64,000 nucleotides of DNA from Xylocopa sonorina (GCF_050948175.1 NW_027490128.1:1240001-1304000); one strand, 5' to 3'; numbered from the stretch's first letter, positions 39,001 through 53,199 are shown. Numbers and translations: made by a program. Notes: a model not told the origin generated them from the sequence alone.

Positions 39001-40340
39001 CACTTCCTTGCAAGGAAATAGCGTTTGCAGATGTCTACGTATCGAAGCAATAGATTTCTTATGATTCTTAAAACGCTATATTGCATCTCATTTCTACGTT
39101 TCATGGTAAGATATAATATTCATTGCGAAGTGTTATGCATTCCTCGTCTACGCTTCAAATGAATGTGAATGCGACACTTCCTCGCTAGGAAATAGCGTTT
39201 GCAGATATCTACGTATCGTAGCAATAGAGTTCTAACGCTTCTTAAAACGCGATATCGCATCTCATTTCTATGTTACATAGTAAGATATAATATGATTCGC
39301 GACGTATTATGTATTCCTCGTCTACACTTCAAATGAATGTGAATGCGACACTTCCTCGCTAGGAAATTGCGTTTGCAGATGTCTACGTATCGTAGCAATG
39401 GAATTCTAATGCTTCTTAAAACGCGATATCGCATCTCATTTCTATGTTTCATGGTAAGATATAATATGATTTGCGAAGTGTTATGTATTCCTCGTCTACA
39501 CTTCAAATGAATGTGAATGCGATACTTCCTCGCTAGGAAATAGCGTTTGCAGATGTCTACGTATCGTAGCAATAGCTTTCTAATGCTTCTTAAAACGCGA
39601 TATCGAATCTCATTTCTATGTTTCATGGTAAGATATAATATGATTTGCGAAGTGTTATGTATTCCTCGTCTACACTTCAAATGAATGTAAATGCGACACT
39701 TCCTCGCTAGGAAATAGCGTTTGCAGATGTCTACGTATCGAAGCAATAGAGTTCAAATGCTTCTTAAAACGCGATATCGCATCTCATTTCTATGTTTCAT
39801 GGTAAGATATAATATGATTTGCGAAGTGTTATGTAGTCCTCGTCTACACTTCAAATGAATGTAAATGCGACACTTCGTTGCTAGGAAATAGCGTTTGCAG
39901 ATGTCTACGTATCGAAGCAATAGAGTTCAAATGCTTCTTACAACGAGATATTGCATCTCTTACCTATGTCTCATGATAAGATATTATATTCTTTGCGAAG
40001 TGTTATGCATTCCTCGTCTACGATTCAAGTGAATGTAAATGCGACACTACCTTGCAAGGAAATAGCTTTTGCAGATGTCTACGTATCGAAGCAATAGAGT
40101 TCAAATGCTTCTTAAAACGAGATATTGCATCTCATATCTATGTTTCTTGATAAGATATAATATTAATTGCGAAGTGTTATGCATTCCTCGTCTACGTTTC
40201 AAATGAATATAAATGCGACACTTCCTTGCAAGGAAATAGAGTTTGCAGATGTCTACGTATCGTAGCAATAGAGCTCTAATGCTTCTTAAAAGGCGATATC
40301 GCATCTCATTTCTATGTTTCACGGTAAGATATAATATGAT
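36006..40340. repeat. Block III unit 4
   Basis: It matches unit 2 at offset 8,003 up to about 39,500, then at offset 7,655 to about 40,340, so this copy has lost two monomers (348 bp) relative to unit 2 near 31,500-31,750. It then gives way to Block IV. Confidence 0.84.
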
Positions 40341-40550
40341 TTGCGAAGTGTTATGTATTCCTCGTCTACACTTCAAATGAATGTAAATGCGACACTTCCT
40401 TGCAAGGAAATAGCGTTTGCAAATGTCTACATATCGTAGCAATGGTGTTCTAATGCTTCTTAAAACGCGATATCGCATCTCATTTCTATGTTTCATGGTA
40501 AGATATAATATGATTGGCGAAGTGTTATGTATTCCTCGTCTACACTTCAA

Positions 40551-40552
40551 TA
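40551..40552. other. Two-base insertion in a monomer (176 bp)
   Basis: CACTTCAATAATGAATG replaces the usual CACTTCAAATGAATG. The offset to the homologous monomer changes from 698 to 696 bp across this point. It shifts the minus-strand frame and does not recur in the matching copies near 41,247 and 44,379, so it is a private, recent change. Confidence 0.85.
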
Positions 40553-40640
40553 ATGAATGTAAATGCGACACTTCCTTGCTAGGAAATGGCGTTTGCAGAT
40601 GTCTACGTATCGAAGCAATAGAGTTCAAATGCTTCTTAAA

Positions 40641-40659
40641 AAGAGATATTGCATCTCTT
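40641..40659. other. Extended stem AAGAGAT / ATCTCTT in a haplotype B subtype
   Basis: Seven-base complementary arms (40,641-40,647 and 40,653-40,659) flank ATTGC. Two paired positions differ from ordinary haplotype B, which has CGAGAT and ATCTCAT: C to A on the left and A to T on the right together restore pairing. The same subtype appears near 25,153, 27,940, 35,943, 41,337, 44,468, 57,778, 61,430 and 63,170. Confidence 0.82.
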
Positions 40660-43600
40660 ATCTATGTTTCATGATAAGATATAATATTCTTTGCGAAGTG
40701 TTTTGCATTCCTCTTCTACGGTTCAAATGAATGTAAATGCGACACTTCCTTGCAGGGAAATAGCGTTTGCAGATGTCTGCGTATCGTAGCAATAGAGTCC
40801 TTATGATTCTTAGAACGCGATATCGCATCTCATTCCCATGTTTCATGGTAAGATATAATATGATTTGCGAAGTGTTATGTATTCCTCGTCTGCACTTCAA
40901 ATGAATGTAAATGCGACACTTCCTTGCAAGGATATAGCGTATGCAGATGTCTACGTATCGTAGCAATATAGTTCTTATGATTCTTAAATCGCGATATCGC
41001 ATCTCATTCCTATGCTTCATGGCAAGATATTATATGATATGCGAAGTGTCATGTATTCCTCGTCTACACTTCAAATGAATGTAGATGCGACACTTCCTTG
41101 CTAGGAAATAGCGTCTGCAGATGTCTAGGTATCGTAGCAATAGAATTCTAATGCTTCTTAAAACGCGATATCGCATCTCATTTCTATGTTTCATGGTAAG
41201 ATATAATATGATTGGCGAAGTGTTATGTATTCCTCGTCTACACTTCAAATGAATGTAAATGCGACACTTCCTTGCTAGGAAATAGCGTTTGCAGATGTCT
41301 ACGTATCGAAGCAATAGAGTTCAAATGCTTCTTAAAAAGAGATATTGCATCTCTTATCTATGTTTCATGATAAGATATAATATTCTTTGCGAAGTGTTTT
41401 GCATTCCTCTTCTACGGTTCAAATGAATGTAAATGCGACACTTCCTTGCAGGGAAATAGCGTTTGCAGATGTCTACGTATCGTAGCAATAGAGTCCTTAT
41501 GATTCTTAGAACGCGATATCGCATCTCATTCCCATGTTTCATGGTAAGATATAATATGATTTGCGAAGTGTTATGTATTCCTCGTCTGCACTTCAAATGA
41601 ATGTAAATGCGACACTTCCTCGCAAGGATATAGCGTATGCAGATGTCTACGTATCGTAGCAATATAGTTCTTATGATTCTTAAATCGCGATATCGCATCT
41701 CATTTCTATGTTTCATGGCAAGATATTATATGATTTGCGAAGTGTCATGTATTCCTCGTCTACACTTCAAATGAATGTAAATGCGACACTTCCTTGCTAG
41801 GAAATAGCGTCTGCAGATGTCTAGGTATCGTAGCAATAGAGTTCTAATGCTTCTTAAAACGCGATATCGCATCTCATTTCTATGTTTCATGGTAGGATAT
41901 AATATGATTTGCGAAGTGTTATGTATTCCTCGTCTACACTTCAAATGAATGTAAATGCGACACTTACTTGCTAGAAAATAGCGTCTGCAGATGTCTGGGT
42001 ATCGTAGCAATAGAGTTCTAATGCTTCTTAAAACGCGATATCGCATCTCATTTCTATGTTTCATGGTAAGATATAATATGATTTGCGAAGTGTTATGTAT
42101 TCCTCGGCTACACTTCAAATGAATGTAAATGCGACACTTCCTTGCTAGCAAATAGCGTTTGCAGATGTCTAGGTATCGTAGCAATAGAGTTCTTATGATT
42201 CTTAAAACGCGTTATCGCATCTCATTTCTATGTTTCATGGTAAGATATAATATGATTTGCGAAGTGTTATATATTCCTCGTCTACACTTCAAATGAATGT
42301 AAATGCGACACTTTCTTGCAAGGAAATAGCGTTTGCTGATGTCTACGTATCGTAGCAATGGATTTCTGATGCTTCTTAAAACGCGATATCGCATCTCACT
42401 TCTATGAGTCATGGAAAGATATAATATGATTTGCGAAGTGTCATGTATTCCTCGTCTACACTTCAAATGAATGTAAATGCGACACTTCCCTGCTTGGAAA
42501 TAGCGTTTGCAGATGTCTACGTATCGTAGCAATGGATTTCTGATGCTTCTTAAAACGCGATATCGCATCTCATTTCTATGATTCATGGTAAGATATAATA
42601 TGATTTGCGAAGTGTCATGTATTCCTCGTCTACACTTCAAATGAATGTAAATGCGACACTTCCTTGCAAGGAAATTGCGTTTGCAGAAGTCTACGTATCG
42701 TAGCAATAGATTTCTTATGATTCTTAAAACGCGATATCGGATCTCATTTCTATGTTTCATGGTAAGATATAATATGATTTGCGAAGTGTTATGTATTCCT
42801 CGTCTACACTTCAAATGAATGTAAATGCGACACTTCCTTGCGAGGAAATAGCGTTTGCAAATGTCTACCTACCGTAGCAATAGTGTTCTAATGCTTCTTA
42901 AAACGCGATATCGCATCTCATTTCTATGTTTCATGGTAAGATATAATATGATTTGCGAAGTATCATGTATTCCTCGTCTACACTTCAAATGAATGTAAAT
43001 GCGACACTTCGTTGCACGGAAATAGCGTTTGCAAATGTCTACCTATCGTAGCAATAGTTTTCTAATGCTTCTTAAAACGCGATATCGCATCCCATTTCTA
43101 TGTTTCATGGTAAGATATAATATGATTTGCGAAGTATCATGTATTCCTCGTCTACACTTCAAATGAATGTAAATGCGACACTTCGTTGCAAGGAAATAGC
43201 GTTTGCAAACGTCTACCTATCGTAGCAATAGTTTTCTAATGCTTCTTAAAACGCGATATCGCATCCCATTTCTATGTTTCATGGTAAAATATAATATGAT
43301 TTGCGAAGTATCACGTATTCCTCGTCTACACTTCAAATGAATGTAAATACGACACTTCCTTGCATTTAAATAGCGTTTGCACATGTCTACGTATCGAAGC
43401 AACAGAGTTCAAATGCTTCTTAAAACGAGATATTGCATCTCATATCTATGTTTCATGATAAGATATAGTATTCATTGCGAACTGTTATGCATTCCTCGTC
43501 TACGATTCAAATGAATGTAAATGCGACACTTCCTTGCAAGGAAATAGCGTTTGCAGATGTCTACGTATCGAAGCAATAGAGTTCAAATGCTTCTTAAAAC

Positions 43601-46600
43601 GCGATATCGCATCTCATTTCTATGTTTCATGGTAAGATATAATATGATTTGCGAAGTATCATGTATTCCTCGTCTACACTTCAAATGAATTTAAATGCGA
43701 CACTTCCTTGCAAGGAAATAGCGTTTGCAGATGTCTACGTACCGAAGCAATAGAGTTGAAATGCTTCTTAAAACGAGATATTGCATCTCATATCTATGTT
43801 TCATGATAAGATGTAATATTCATTACGAAGTGTTATGCATTCCTCGTCTACGATTCAAATGAATGTAAATGCGACACTTCCTTGCTAGGAAATAGCGTCT
43901 GCAGATGTCTAGGTATCGTAGCAATAGAGTTCTAATGCTTCTTAAAACGCGATATCGCGTCTCATTTCTATGTTTCATGGTAAGATATAATATGATTTGC
44001 GAAGTGTTATGTATTCCTCGTCTACACTTCAAATGAATGTAAACGCGACATTTCCTTGCTAGGAAATAGCGTCTGCAGATATCTAGGTATCGTAGCAATA
44101 CAGTTCCAATGCTTCTTAAAACGCGATATCGCATCTCATTTCTATGTTTCATGGTAAGATATAATATGATTTGCGAAGTGTTATGTATTCCTCGTCTACA
44201 CTTCAAATGAATGTAAATGCGACACTTCCTTGCAAGGAAATAGCGTTTGCAAATGTCTACATATCGTAGCAATGGTGTTCTAATGCTTCTTAAAACGCGA
44301 TATCGCATCTCATTTCTATGTTTCATGGTAAGATATAATATGATTGGCGAAGTGTTATGTATTCCTCGTCTACACTTCAAATGAATGTAAATGCGACACT
44401 TCCTTGCTAGGAAATAGCGTTTGCAGATGTCTACATATCGAAGCAATAGAGTTCAAATGCTTCTTAAAAAGAGATATTGCATCTCTTATCTATGTTTCAT
44501 GATAAGATATAATATTCTTTGCGAAGTGTTTTGCATTCCTCTTCTACGGTTCAAATGAATGTAAATGCGACACTTCCTTGCAGGGAAATAGCGTTTGCAG
44601 ATGTCTACGTATCGTAGCAATAGAGTCCTTATGATTCTTGGAACGCGATATCGCATCTCATTCCCATGTTTCATGGTAAGATATAATATGATTTGCGAAG
44701 TGTTATGTATTCCTCGTCTGCACTTCAAATGAATGTAAATGCGACACTTCCTTGCAAGGATATAGCGTATGCAGATGTCTACGTATCGTAGCAATATAGT
44801 TCTTATGATTCTTAAATCGCGATATGGCATCTCATTTCTATGTTTCATGGTAAGATGTAATATGATTTGCGAAGTGTTATGTATTCCTCGGCTACACTTC
44901 AAATGAATGTAAATGCGACACTTCCTTGCTAGGAAATAGCGTTTGCAGATGTCTAGGTATCGTAGCAATAGAGATCTTATGATCCTTAAAACGCGTTATC
45001 GCATCTCATTTCTATGTTTCATGGTAAGATATAATATGATTTGCGAAGTGTTATGTATTCCTCGTCTACACTTCAAATGAATGTAAATGCGACACTTTCT
45101 TGCAAGGAAATAGCGTTTGCTGATGTCTACGTATCGTAGCAATGGATTTCTGATGCTTCTTAAAACGCGATATCGCATCTCATTTCTATGATTCATGGTA
45201 AGATATAATATGATTTGCGAAGTGTCATGTATTCCTCGTCCACGCTTCAAATGAATGTAAATGCGGCACTTCGTTGCTAGGAAATAGCGTTTGCAGATGT
45301 CTACCTATCGTAGCAATAGAGTTCTTATGATTCTTAAAACGCGATATCGGAACTCATTTCTATGTTTCATGGTAAGATATAATATGATTTGCGAAGTGTT
45401 ATGTATTCCTCGTCTACACTTCAAATGAATGTAAATGCGACACTTCCTTGCTAGGAAATAGCGTCTGCAGATGTCTAAGTATCGTAGCAATGGATTTCTG
45501 ATGCTTCTTAAAACGCGATATCGCATCTCATTTCTATGATTCATGGTAAGATATAATATGATTTGCGAAGTGTTATGTATTCCTCGTCTACACTTCAAAT
45601 GAATGTAAATGCGACACTTTCTTGCAAGGAAATAGCGTTTGCTGATGTCTACGTATCGTAGCAATGGATTTCTGATGCTTCTTAAAACGCGATATCGCAT
45701 CTCACTTCTATGATTCATGGTAAGATATAATATGATTTGCGAAGTGTCATGTATTCCTCGTCTACACTTCAAATGAATGTAAATGCGACACTTCCCTGCA
45801 TGGAAATAGCGTTTGCAGATATCTACTCATCGTAGCAATGGATTTCTGATGCTTCTTAAAACGCGATAACGCATCTGATTTCTATGTTTCATGGTAAGAT
45901 ATAATATGATTTGCGAAGTGTCATGTATTCCTCGTCCACGCTTCAAATGAATGTAAATGTGACACTTCCTTGCAAGGAAATAGCGTTAGCAGATGTCTAC
46001 GTATCGTAGCAATAGAGTTCTTATGATTCTTAAAACGCGATATCGGAACTCATTCCTATGTTTCATGGTAAGATATAATATGATTTGCGAAGTGTTATGT
46101 ATTCCTCGTCTACACTTCAAATGAATGTAAATGCGACACTTTCTTGCAGGGAAATAGCGTTTGCAGATGTCTACGTATCGTAGCAATGGATTTCTGATGC
46201 TTCTTAAAACGCGATATCGCATCTCATTTCTATGATTCATGGTAAGATATAATATGATTTGCGAAGTGTCATGTATTCCTCGTCCACGCTTCAAATGAAT
46301 GTAAATGCGACACTTCCTTGCAAGGAAATAGCGTTTGCAGATGTCTACGTATCGTAGCAATAGATTTCTAATGCTTCTTAAAACGCGATATCGCATCTCA
46401 TTTCTATGTTTCATGATAAGATATAATATGATTTGCGAAGTGTTATGCATTCCTCGTCTACGATTCAAATGAATGTAAATGCGACACTCCCTTGCAAGGA
46501 AATAGCATTTGCAGATGTCTACGTATCGTAGCAATAGAGTTCAAATGCTTCTTAAAACGAGATATTGCATCTCATATCTATGTTTCATGGTAAGATATAA

Positions 46601-46762
46601 TATTCATTGCGAAGTCTTATGCATTCCTCGTCTACGATTCAAATGAATGTAAATGCGACACTTCCTTGCAAGGAAATAGCGTTTGCAGATGTCTGCGTAA
46701 CGTAGCAATAGAGTTCTTATGATTCTTAAATCGCGATATTGCATCTCATTTCTATGTTTCAT

Positions 46763-46894
46763 GGTACGATTCAAATGAATGTAAATGCGACACTTCCTTG
46801 CAAGGAAATAGCGTCTGCAGATGTCTAGGTATCGTAGCAATAGAGTTCTAATGCTTCTTAAAACGCGATATCGCATCTCATTTCTATATTTCAT
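46763..46894. repeat. 132-bp deletion monomer, occurrence 2
   Basis: It has the same 42-bp deletion as at 23,836, with CATGGTA joined to CGATTCAAATG. The flanks are also shared: a GCGAAGTCTTATGC monomer upstream and TTCTATATTTCATGG with GATTTGCAAAGTG downstream. Confidence 0.93.
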
Positions 46895-47416
46895 GGTAAG
46901 ATATAATATGATTTGCAAAGTGTTATGTATTCCTCGTCTACACTTCAAATGAATGTGAATGCGTCACTTCCTCGCTAGGAATTAGCGTTTGCAGATGTCT
47001 ACGTATCGTAGCAATAGATTTCTAATGCTCGTTAAAACGCGATATTGCATCTCATTTCTATGTTTCATGGTAAGATATAATATGATTTGCGAAGTGTCAT
47101 GTATTCCTCGTCTACACTTCAAATGAATGTAAATGCGACACTTCCTTGCTAGGAAATAGCGTCTGCAGATGTCTAGGTATCGTAGCAATAGAGTTCTAAT
47201 GCTTCTTAAAACGCGATATCGCATCTCATTTCTATGCTTCATGGTAAGATATAATATGATTTGCGAAGTGCTATGTATTCCTCGTCTACACTTCAAATGA
47301 ATGTAAATGCGACACTTCCTTGCAAGGAAATAGCGTCTGCAGATGTCTAGGTATCGTAGAAATAGAGTTCAAATGCGTCTTAAAACGAGATATTGCATCT
47401 CATATCTATGTTTCAT

Positions 47417-47586
47417 GATAAGATATAATATTCGTTGCGAAGTGTTATATATTCCTCGTCTACACTTCAAATGTAAATGCGACACTTCCTTCCAAGGAAA
47501 CAGAGTTTGCAGATATCTACGTATCGTAGCAATAGATTTCTAATTCTTCTTAAAACACGATATCGCATCTCATTTCTATGTTTCAT
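47417..47586. repeat. 170-bp monomer (4-bp deletion), occurrence 1
   Basis: TTCAAATGTAAATGCG replaces TTCAAATGAATGTAAATGCG, a loss of one AATG. The monomer also carries TTCCTTCCAAGGAAACAGAG and GATATCTACG. The deleted AATG lies in a short direct repeat, so replication slippage is the simple explanation. Confidence 0.92.
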
Positions 47587-48300
47587 GGTAAGATATAATA
47601 TTCATTGCGAAGTGTTATGCATTCCTCGTCTACACTTCAAAGGAATGTAAATGCGACACTCCCTTGCAAGGAAATAGCGTTTGCAGATGTCTACGTATCG
47701 TAGCAATAGAGTTCAAATGCTTCTTAAAACGAGATATTGCATCTCATATCTATGTTTCATGATAGGATATAATATTCATTGCGAAGTGATATGCATTCCT
47801 CGTCTACGAATCAAATGAATGTAAATGCGACACTTCCTTGCAAGGAAATAGCGTTTGCAGATGTCTGCGTATCGTAGCAATAGAGTTCTTATGATTCTTA
47901 AAACGCGATTTCGCATCTCATTTCTATGTTTCATGGTAAGATGTAATATGATTTGCGAAGTGTTATGTATTCCTCGTCTACACTTCAAATGAATGTAACT
48001 GCGACACTTCCTTGCTAGGAAATAGCGTCTGCAGTTGTCTAGGTATCGTAGCAATAGAGTTCTAATGCTTCTTAAAACGCGATATCGCATCTCATTTCTA
48101 TGTTTCATGGTAAGATATAATATGATTTGCGAAGTGCTATGTATTCCTCGTCTACACTTCAAATGAATGTAAATGCGACACTTCCTTGCAAGGAAATAGC
48201 GTCTGCAGATGTCTAGGTATCGTAGAAATAGAGTTCAAATGCGTCTTAAAACGAGATATTGCATCTCATATCTATGTTTCATGATAAGATATAATATTCA
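47580..48300. repeat. 28-monomer-spaced duplicate, copy 1
   Basis: This aligns with about 52,450-53,180 at offset 4,872 bp (28 x 174). Shared variants are TTCAAAGGAATG, GATAGGATATAATATTC, CTACGAATCAAATG, AACGCGATTTCGC, TGTAACTGCG, GCAGTTGTC and CGTAGAAATAGAG. Confidence 0.85.
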
Positions 48301-48839
48301 TTGCGAAGTGATATGCATTCCTCGTCTACGATTCAAATGAATGTAAATGCGACACTTCCTTGCAAGGAAATAGCGTTTGCAGATGTCTGCGTATCGTAGC
48401 AATAGAGTTCTTATGATTCTTAAAACGCGATATCGCATCTCATTTCTATGTTTCATGGTAAGATGTAATATGCTTTGCGAAGTGTTATGTATTCCTCGTC
48501 TACACTTCAAATGAATGTAACTGCGACACTTCCTTGCTAGGAAATAGCGTCTGCAGATGTCTAGGTATCGTAGCAATAGAGTTCTAATGCTTCTTAAAAC
48601 GCGATATCGCATCTCATTTCTATGTTTCATGGTAAGATATAATATGATTTGCGAAGTGCTATGTATTCCTCGTCTATTCTTCAAATGAATGTAACTGCGA
48701 CACTTCCTTGCTAGGAAATAGCGTCTGCAGATGTCTAGGTATCGTAGCAATAGAGTTCTAATGCTTCTTAAAACGCGATATCGCATCTCATTTCTATGTT
48801 TCATGGTAAGATATAATATGATTTGCGAAGTGCTATGTA

Positions 48840-49530
48840 TTCCTCGTCTATTCTTCAAATGAACGTAAATGCGACACTTCCTTGCAAGGAAATAGCGTTT
48901 GCAAATGTCTACCTATCGTAGCAATAGTGTTCTAATGCTTCTTAAAACGCGATATCGCATCGCATTTCTATGTTTCATGGTAAGATATAATATGATTTGC
49001 GAAGTGTCATGTATTCCTCGTCTACACTTCAAATGAATGTAAATGCGACACTTCTTTGCAAGGAAATAGCGTTTGCAGATATCTACGTATCGTAGCAATA
49101 GAGTTCTTATGATTCTTAAAACGCGATATCGGATTTCATTTCTATGTTTCATGGTAAGATATAATATGATTTGCGGAGTGTTATGTATTCCTCGTCTACA
49201 CTTCAAATGAATGTAAATGCGACACTTCCTTGCCACGAAATAGCGTCTGCAGATGTCTAGGTATCGTAGCAATAGAGTTCTAATGCTTCTTAAAACGCGA
49301 TATCGCATCTCATTTCTATGTTTCATGGTAAGATATAATATGATTTGCGAAGTGTTATGCATTCCTCGTCTACGATTCAAATGAATGTAAATGCGACACT
49401 TCCTTGCAAGGAAATAGCGTTTGCAGATGTCTACGTCGCGAAGCAATAGATTTCAAATGCTTCTTAAAACGATATTATGCATCTCATATCTATGTTTCAT
49501 GATAAGATATAATATTCATTGCGAAGTGTT
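48840..49530. repeat. CGTCGCGAAGC segment, copy 1 of 3
   Basis: This four-monomer segment recurs at about 53,200-53,880 (offset 4,350) and about 59,240-59,922. Diagnostic variants are CATCGCATTTC, CTTCTTTGCAAGG, GGATTTCATTTC, TTGCCACGAAATAG, CTACGTCGCGAAGC and AACGATATTATGCATC. Confidence 0.88.
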
Positions 49531-52500
49531 ATGTATTCCTCGGCTACACTTCAAATGAATGTAAATGCGACACTTCCTTGCTAGGAAATAGCGTTTGCAG
49601 ATGTCTAGGTATCGTAGCAATAGAGTTCTTATGATTCTTAAAACGCGTTATCGCATCTCATTTCTATGTTTCATGGTAAGATATAATATGATTTGCGAAG
49701 TGTCATATATTCCTCGTCTACAGTTCAAATGAACGTAAATGCGACACTTTCTTGCAAGGAAATAGCGTTTGCTGATGTCTACGTATCGTAGCAATGGATT
49801 TCTGATGCTTCTTAAAACGCGATATCGCATCTCACTTCTATGAGTCATGGTAAGATATAATATGATATGCGAAGTGTCATGTATTCCTCGTCTACACTTC
49901 AAATGAATGTAAATGCGACACTTCCCTGCATGGAAATAGCGTTTGCAGATGTCTACGTATCGTAGCAATGGATTTCTGATGCTTCTTAAAACGCGAAATC
50001 GCATCTCATTTCTATGATTCATGGTAAGATATAATATGATTTGCGAAGTGTCATGTATTCCTCGTCCACGCTTCAAATGAATGTAAATGCGGCACTTCCT
50101 TGCAAGGAAATAGCGTTTGCAGATGTCTACGTATCGCAGCATTGGATTTCTGCTGCTTCTTATAACGCGATATCGCATTTCACTTCTATGATTCATGGTA
50201 AGATATAATATGATTTGCGAAGTGGTGTGTATTCCTCGTCTAGACTTCAAATGAAAGTAAATGCGACACTTCCTTGCAAGGAAATAGCGTTTGCAGATGT
50301 CTAGGTATCGTAGCAGTACAGTTCTAATGCTTCTTAAAACGCGATATCGCATCTCATTTCTATGTTTCATGGTAAGATGTAATATGATTTGCGAAGTGTT
50401 ATGTATTCCTCGTCTACACTTCAAATGAATGTAAATGCGACACTTCCTTGCTAGGAAATAGCGTCCGCAGATGTCTACGTATCGTAGCAATAGAGTTCTA
50501 ATGCTTCTTAAAACGCGATATCGCATCTCATTTCTATGTTTCATGGTAAGATATAATATGATTTGCGAAGTGTTATGTATTCCTCGTCTACACTTCAAAT
50601 GAATGTAAATGCGACACTTCCTTGCTAGGAAATAGCGTCTGCAGATGTCTAGGTATCGTAGCAATAGAGTTCTAATGCTTCTTAAAACGCGATATCGCAT
50701 CTCATTTCTATGTTTCATGGTAAGATATAATATGATTTGCGAAGTGTTATGTATTCCTCGTCTACACTTCAAATGAATGTAAATGCGACATTTCCTTGCT
50801 AGGAAATAGCGTCTGCAGATATCTAGGTATCATAGCAATACAGTTCTAATGCTTCTTAAAACGCGATATCGCATCTCATTTCTATGTTTCATGGTAAGAT
50901 ATAATATGATTTGCGAAGTGTTATGTATTCCTCGTCTACACTTCAAATGAATGTAAATGCGACACTTTCTTGCAAGGAAATAGCGTTTGCTGATGTCTAC
51001 GTATCGTAGCAATGGATTTCTGATGCTTCTTAAAACGCGATATCGCATCTCACTTCTATGATTCATGGTAAGATGTAATATGATTTGCGAAGTGTCATGT
51101 ATTCCTCGTCTACACTTCAAATGAATGTAAATGCGACACTTCCCTGCATGGAAATAGCGTTTGCAGATGTCTACTCATCGTAGCAATGGATTTCTGATGC
51201 TTCTTAAAACGCGATAACGCATCTGATTTCTATGTTTCATGGTAAGATATAATATGATTTGCGAAGTGTCATGTATTCCTCGTCCACGCTTCAAATGAAT
51301 GTAAATGCGACACTTTCTTGCAAGGAAATAGCGTTTGCAGATGTCTACGTATCGTAGCAATGGATTTCTGATGCTTCTTAAAACGCGATATCGCATCTCA
51401 TTTCTATGATTCATTGTAAGATATAATATGATTTGCGAAGTGTCATGTATTCCTCGTCTACTCTTCAAATGAATGTAAATGCGACACTTCCTTGCTAGGA
51501 AATAGCGTTTGCAGATGTCTACTCATCGTAGCAATGGATTTCTGATGCTTCTTAAAACGCGATAACGCATTTCATTTCTATGTTTCATGGTAAGATATAA
51601 TATGATTTGCGAAGTGTCATGTATTCCCCGTCCGCGCTTCAAATGAATGTAAATGCGACACTTCCTTGCAAGGAAATAGCGTTTGCAGATGTCTACGTAT
51701 CGTAGCAATAGAGTTCTTATGATTCTTAAAACGCGATATCGGAACTCATTTCTATGTTTCATGGTAAGATATAATATGAATTGCGAAGTGTTATGTATTC
51801 CTCGTCTACACTTCAAATGAATGTAAATGCGACACTTTCTTGCAGGGAAATAGCGTTTGCAGATGTCTACGTATCGTAGCAATGGATTTCTGGTGCTTCT
51901 TAAAACGCGATATCGCATCTCATTTCTATGATTCATGGTAAGATATAATATGATTTGCGAAGTGTCATGTATTCCTCGTCCACGCTTCAAATGAATGTAA
52001 ATGCGACACTTCCTTGCAAGGAAATAGCTTTTGCAGATGTCTACGTATCGTAGCAATAGATTTCTAATGCTTCTTAAAACGCGATATCGCATCTCATTTC
52101 TATGTTTCATGATAAGATATAATATGATTTGCGAAGTGTTATGCATTCCTCGTCTACGATTCAGATGAATGTAAATGCGACACTCCCTTGCAAGGAAATA
52201 GCATTTGCAGATGTCTACGTATCGTAGCAATAGAGTTCAAATGCTTCTTAAAACGAGATATTGCATCTCATATCTATGTTTCATGGTAAGATATAATATT
52301 CATTGCGAAGTCTTATGCATTCCTCGTCTACGATTCAAATGAATGTAAATGCGACACTTCCTTGCAAGGAAATAGCGTTTGCAGATGTCTGCGTATCGTA
52401 GCAATAGAGTTCTAATGCTTCTTAAAACGCGATATCGCATCTCATTTCTATATTTCATGGTAAGATATAATATTCATTGCGAAGTGTTATGCATTCCTCG

Positions 52501-53199
52501 TCTACACTTCAAAGGAATGTAAATGCGACACTCCCTTGCAAGGAAATAGCGTTTGCAGATGTCTACGTATCGTAGCAATAGAGTTCAAATGCTTCTTAAA
52601 ACGAGATATTGCATCTCATATCTATGTTTCAAGATAGGATATAATATTCATTGCGAAGTGATATGCATTCCTCGTCTACGAATCAAATGAATGTAAATGC
52701 GACACTTCCTTGCAAGGAAATAGCGTTTGCAGATGTCTGCGTATCGTAGCAATAGAGTTCTTATGATTCTTAAAACGCGATTTCGCATCTCATTTCTATG
52801 TTTCATGGTAAGATGTAATATGATTTGCGAAGTGTTATGTATTCCTCGTCTACACTTCAAATGAATGTAACTGCGACACTTCCTTGCTAGGAAATAGCGT
52901 CTGCAGTTGTCTAGGTATCGTAGCAATAGAGTTCTAATGCTTCTTAAAACGCGATATCGCATCTCATTTCTATGTTTCATGGTAAGATATAATATGATTT
53001 GCGAAGTGCTATGTATTCCTCGTCTACACTTCAAATGAATGTAAATGCGACACTTCCTTGCAAGGAAATAGCGTCTGCAGATGTCTAGGTATCGTAGAAA
53101 TAGAGTTCAAATGCGTCTTAAAACGAGATATTGCATCTCATATCTATGTTTCATGATAAGATATAATATTCATTGCGAAGTGATATGCATTCCTCGTCT

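Larger units (their letters stand above)
24400..40340. repeat. Block III: four recent long HOR units
   Basis: Landmarks recur with very high identity. The ARECRIYIHLKCRRGMHN-coding monomer lies at 25,469, 28,253, 32,950 and 36,256. A group near 26,767 recurs at 29,725, 34,422 and 37,728, and one near 27,226 at 30,184, 34,881 and 38,187. Steps are 2,784 or 2,958 (16 or 17 monomers), 4,697 (27 monomers minus one base) and 3,306 (19 monomers). Several 92-codon stretches translate identically or with one change between copies. The block is the clearest sign of recent amplification in the window. Confidence 0.9.
40495..41735. repeat. 4-monomer HOR pair (696-bp period)
   Basis: Bases from 40,640 match those from 41,336 at offset 696 bp. 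Shared variants are GTGTTTTGCATTCC, TCTTCTACGGTTC, GAGTCCTTATG, CTTAGAACGCG, CATTCCCATG, AAGGATATAGCGTATGC and CTTAAATCGCG. A third copy lies at about 44,340-44,850 (offset 3,132). Confidence 0.87.

Noticed and set aside
40417..40674. Plus-strand open frame of 85 codons
   Set aside because: It exists only because the two-base insertion at 40,551 joins two frames of the repeat; homologous copies at 41.2 and 44.3 kb lack it.
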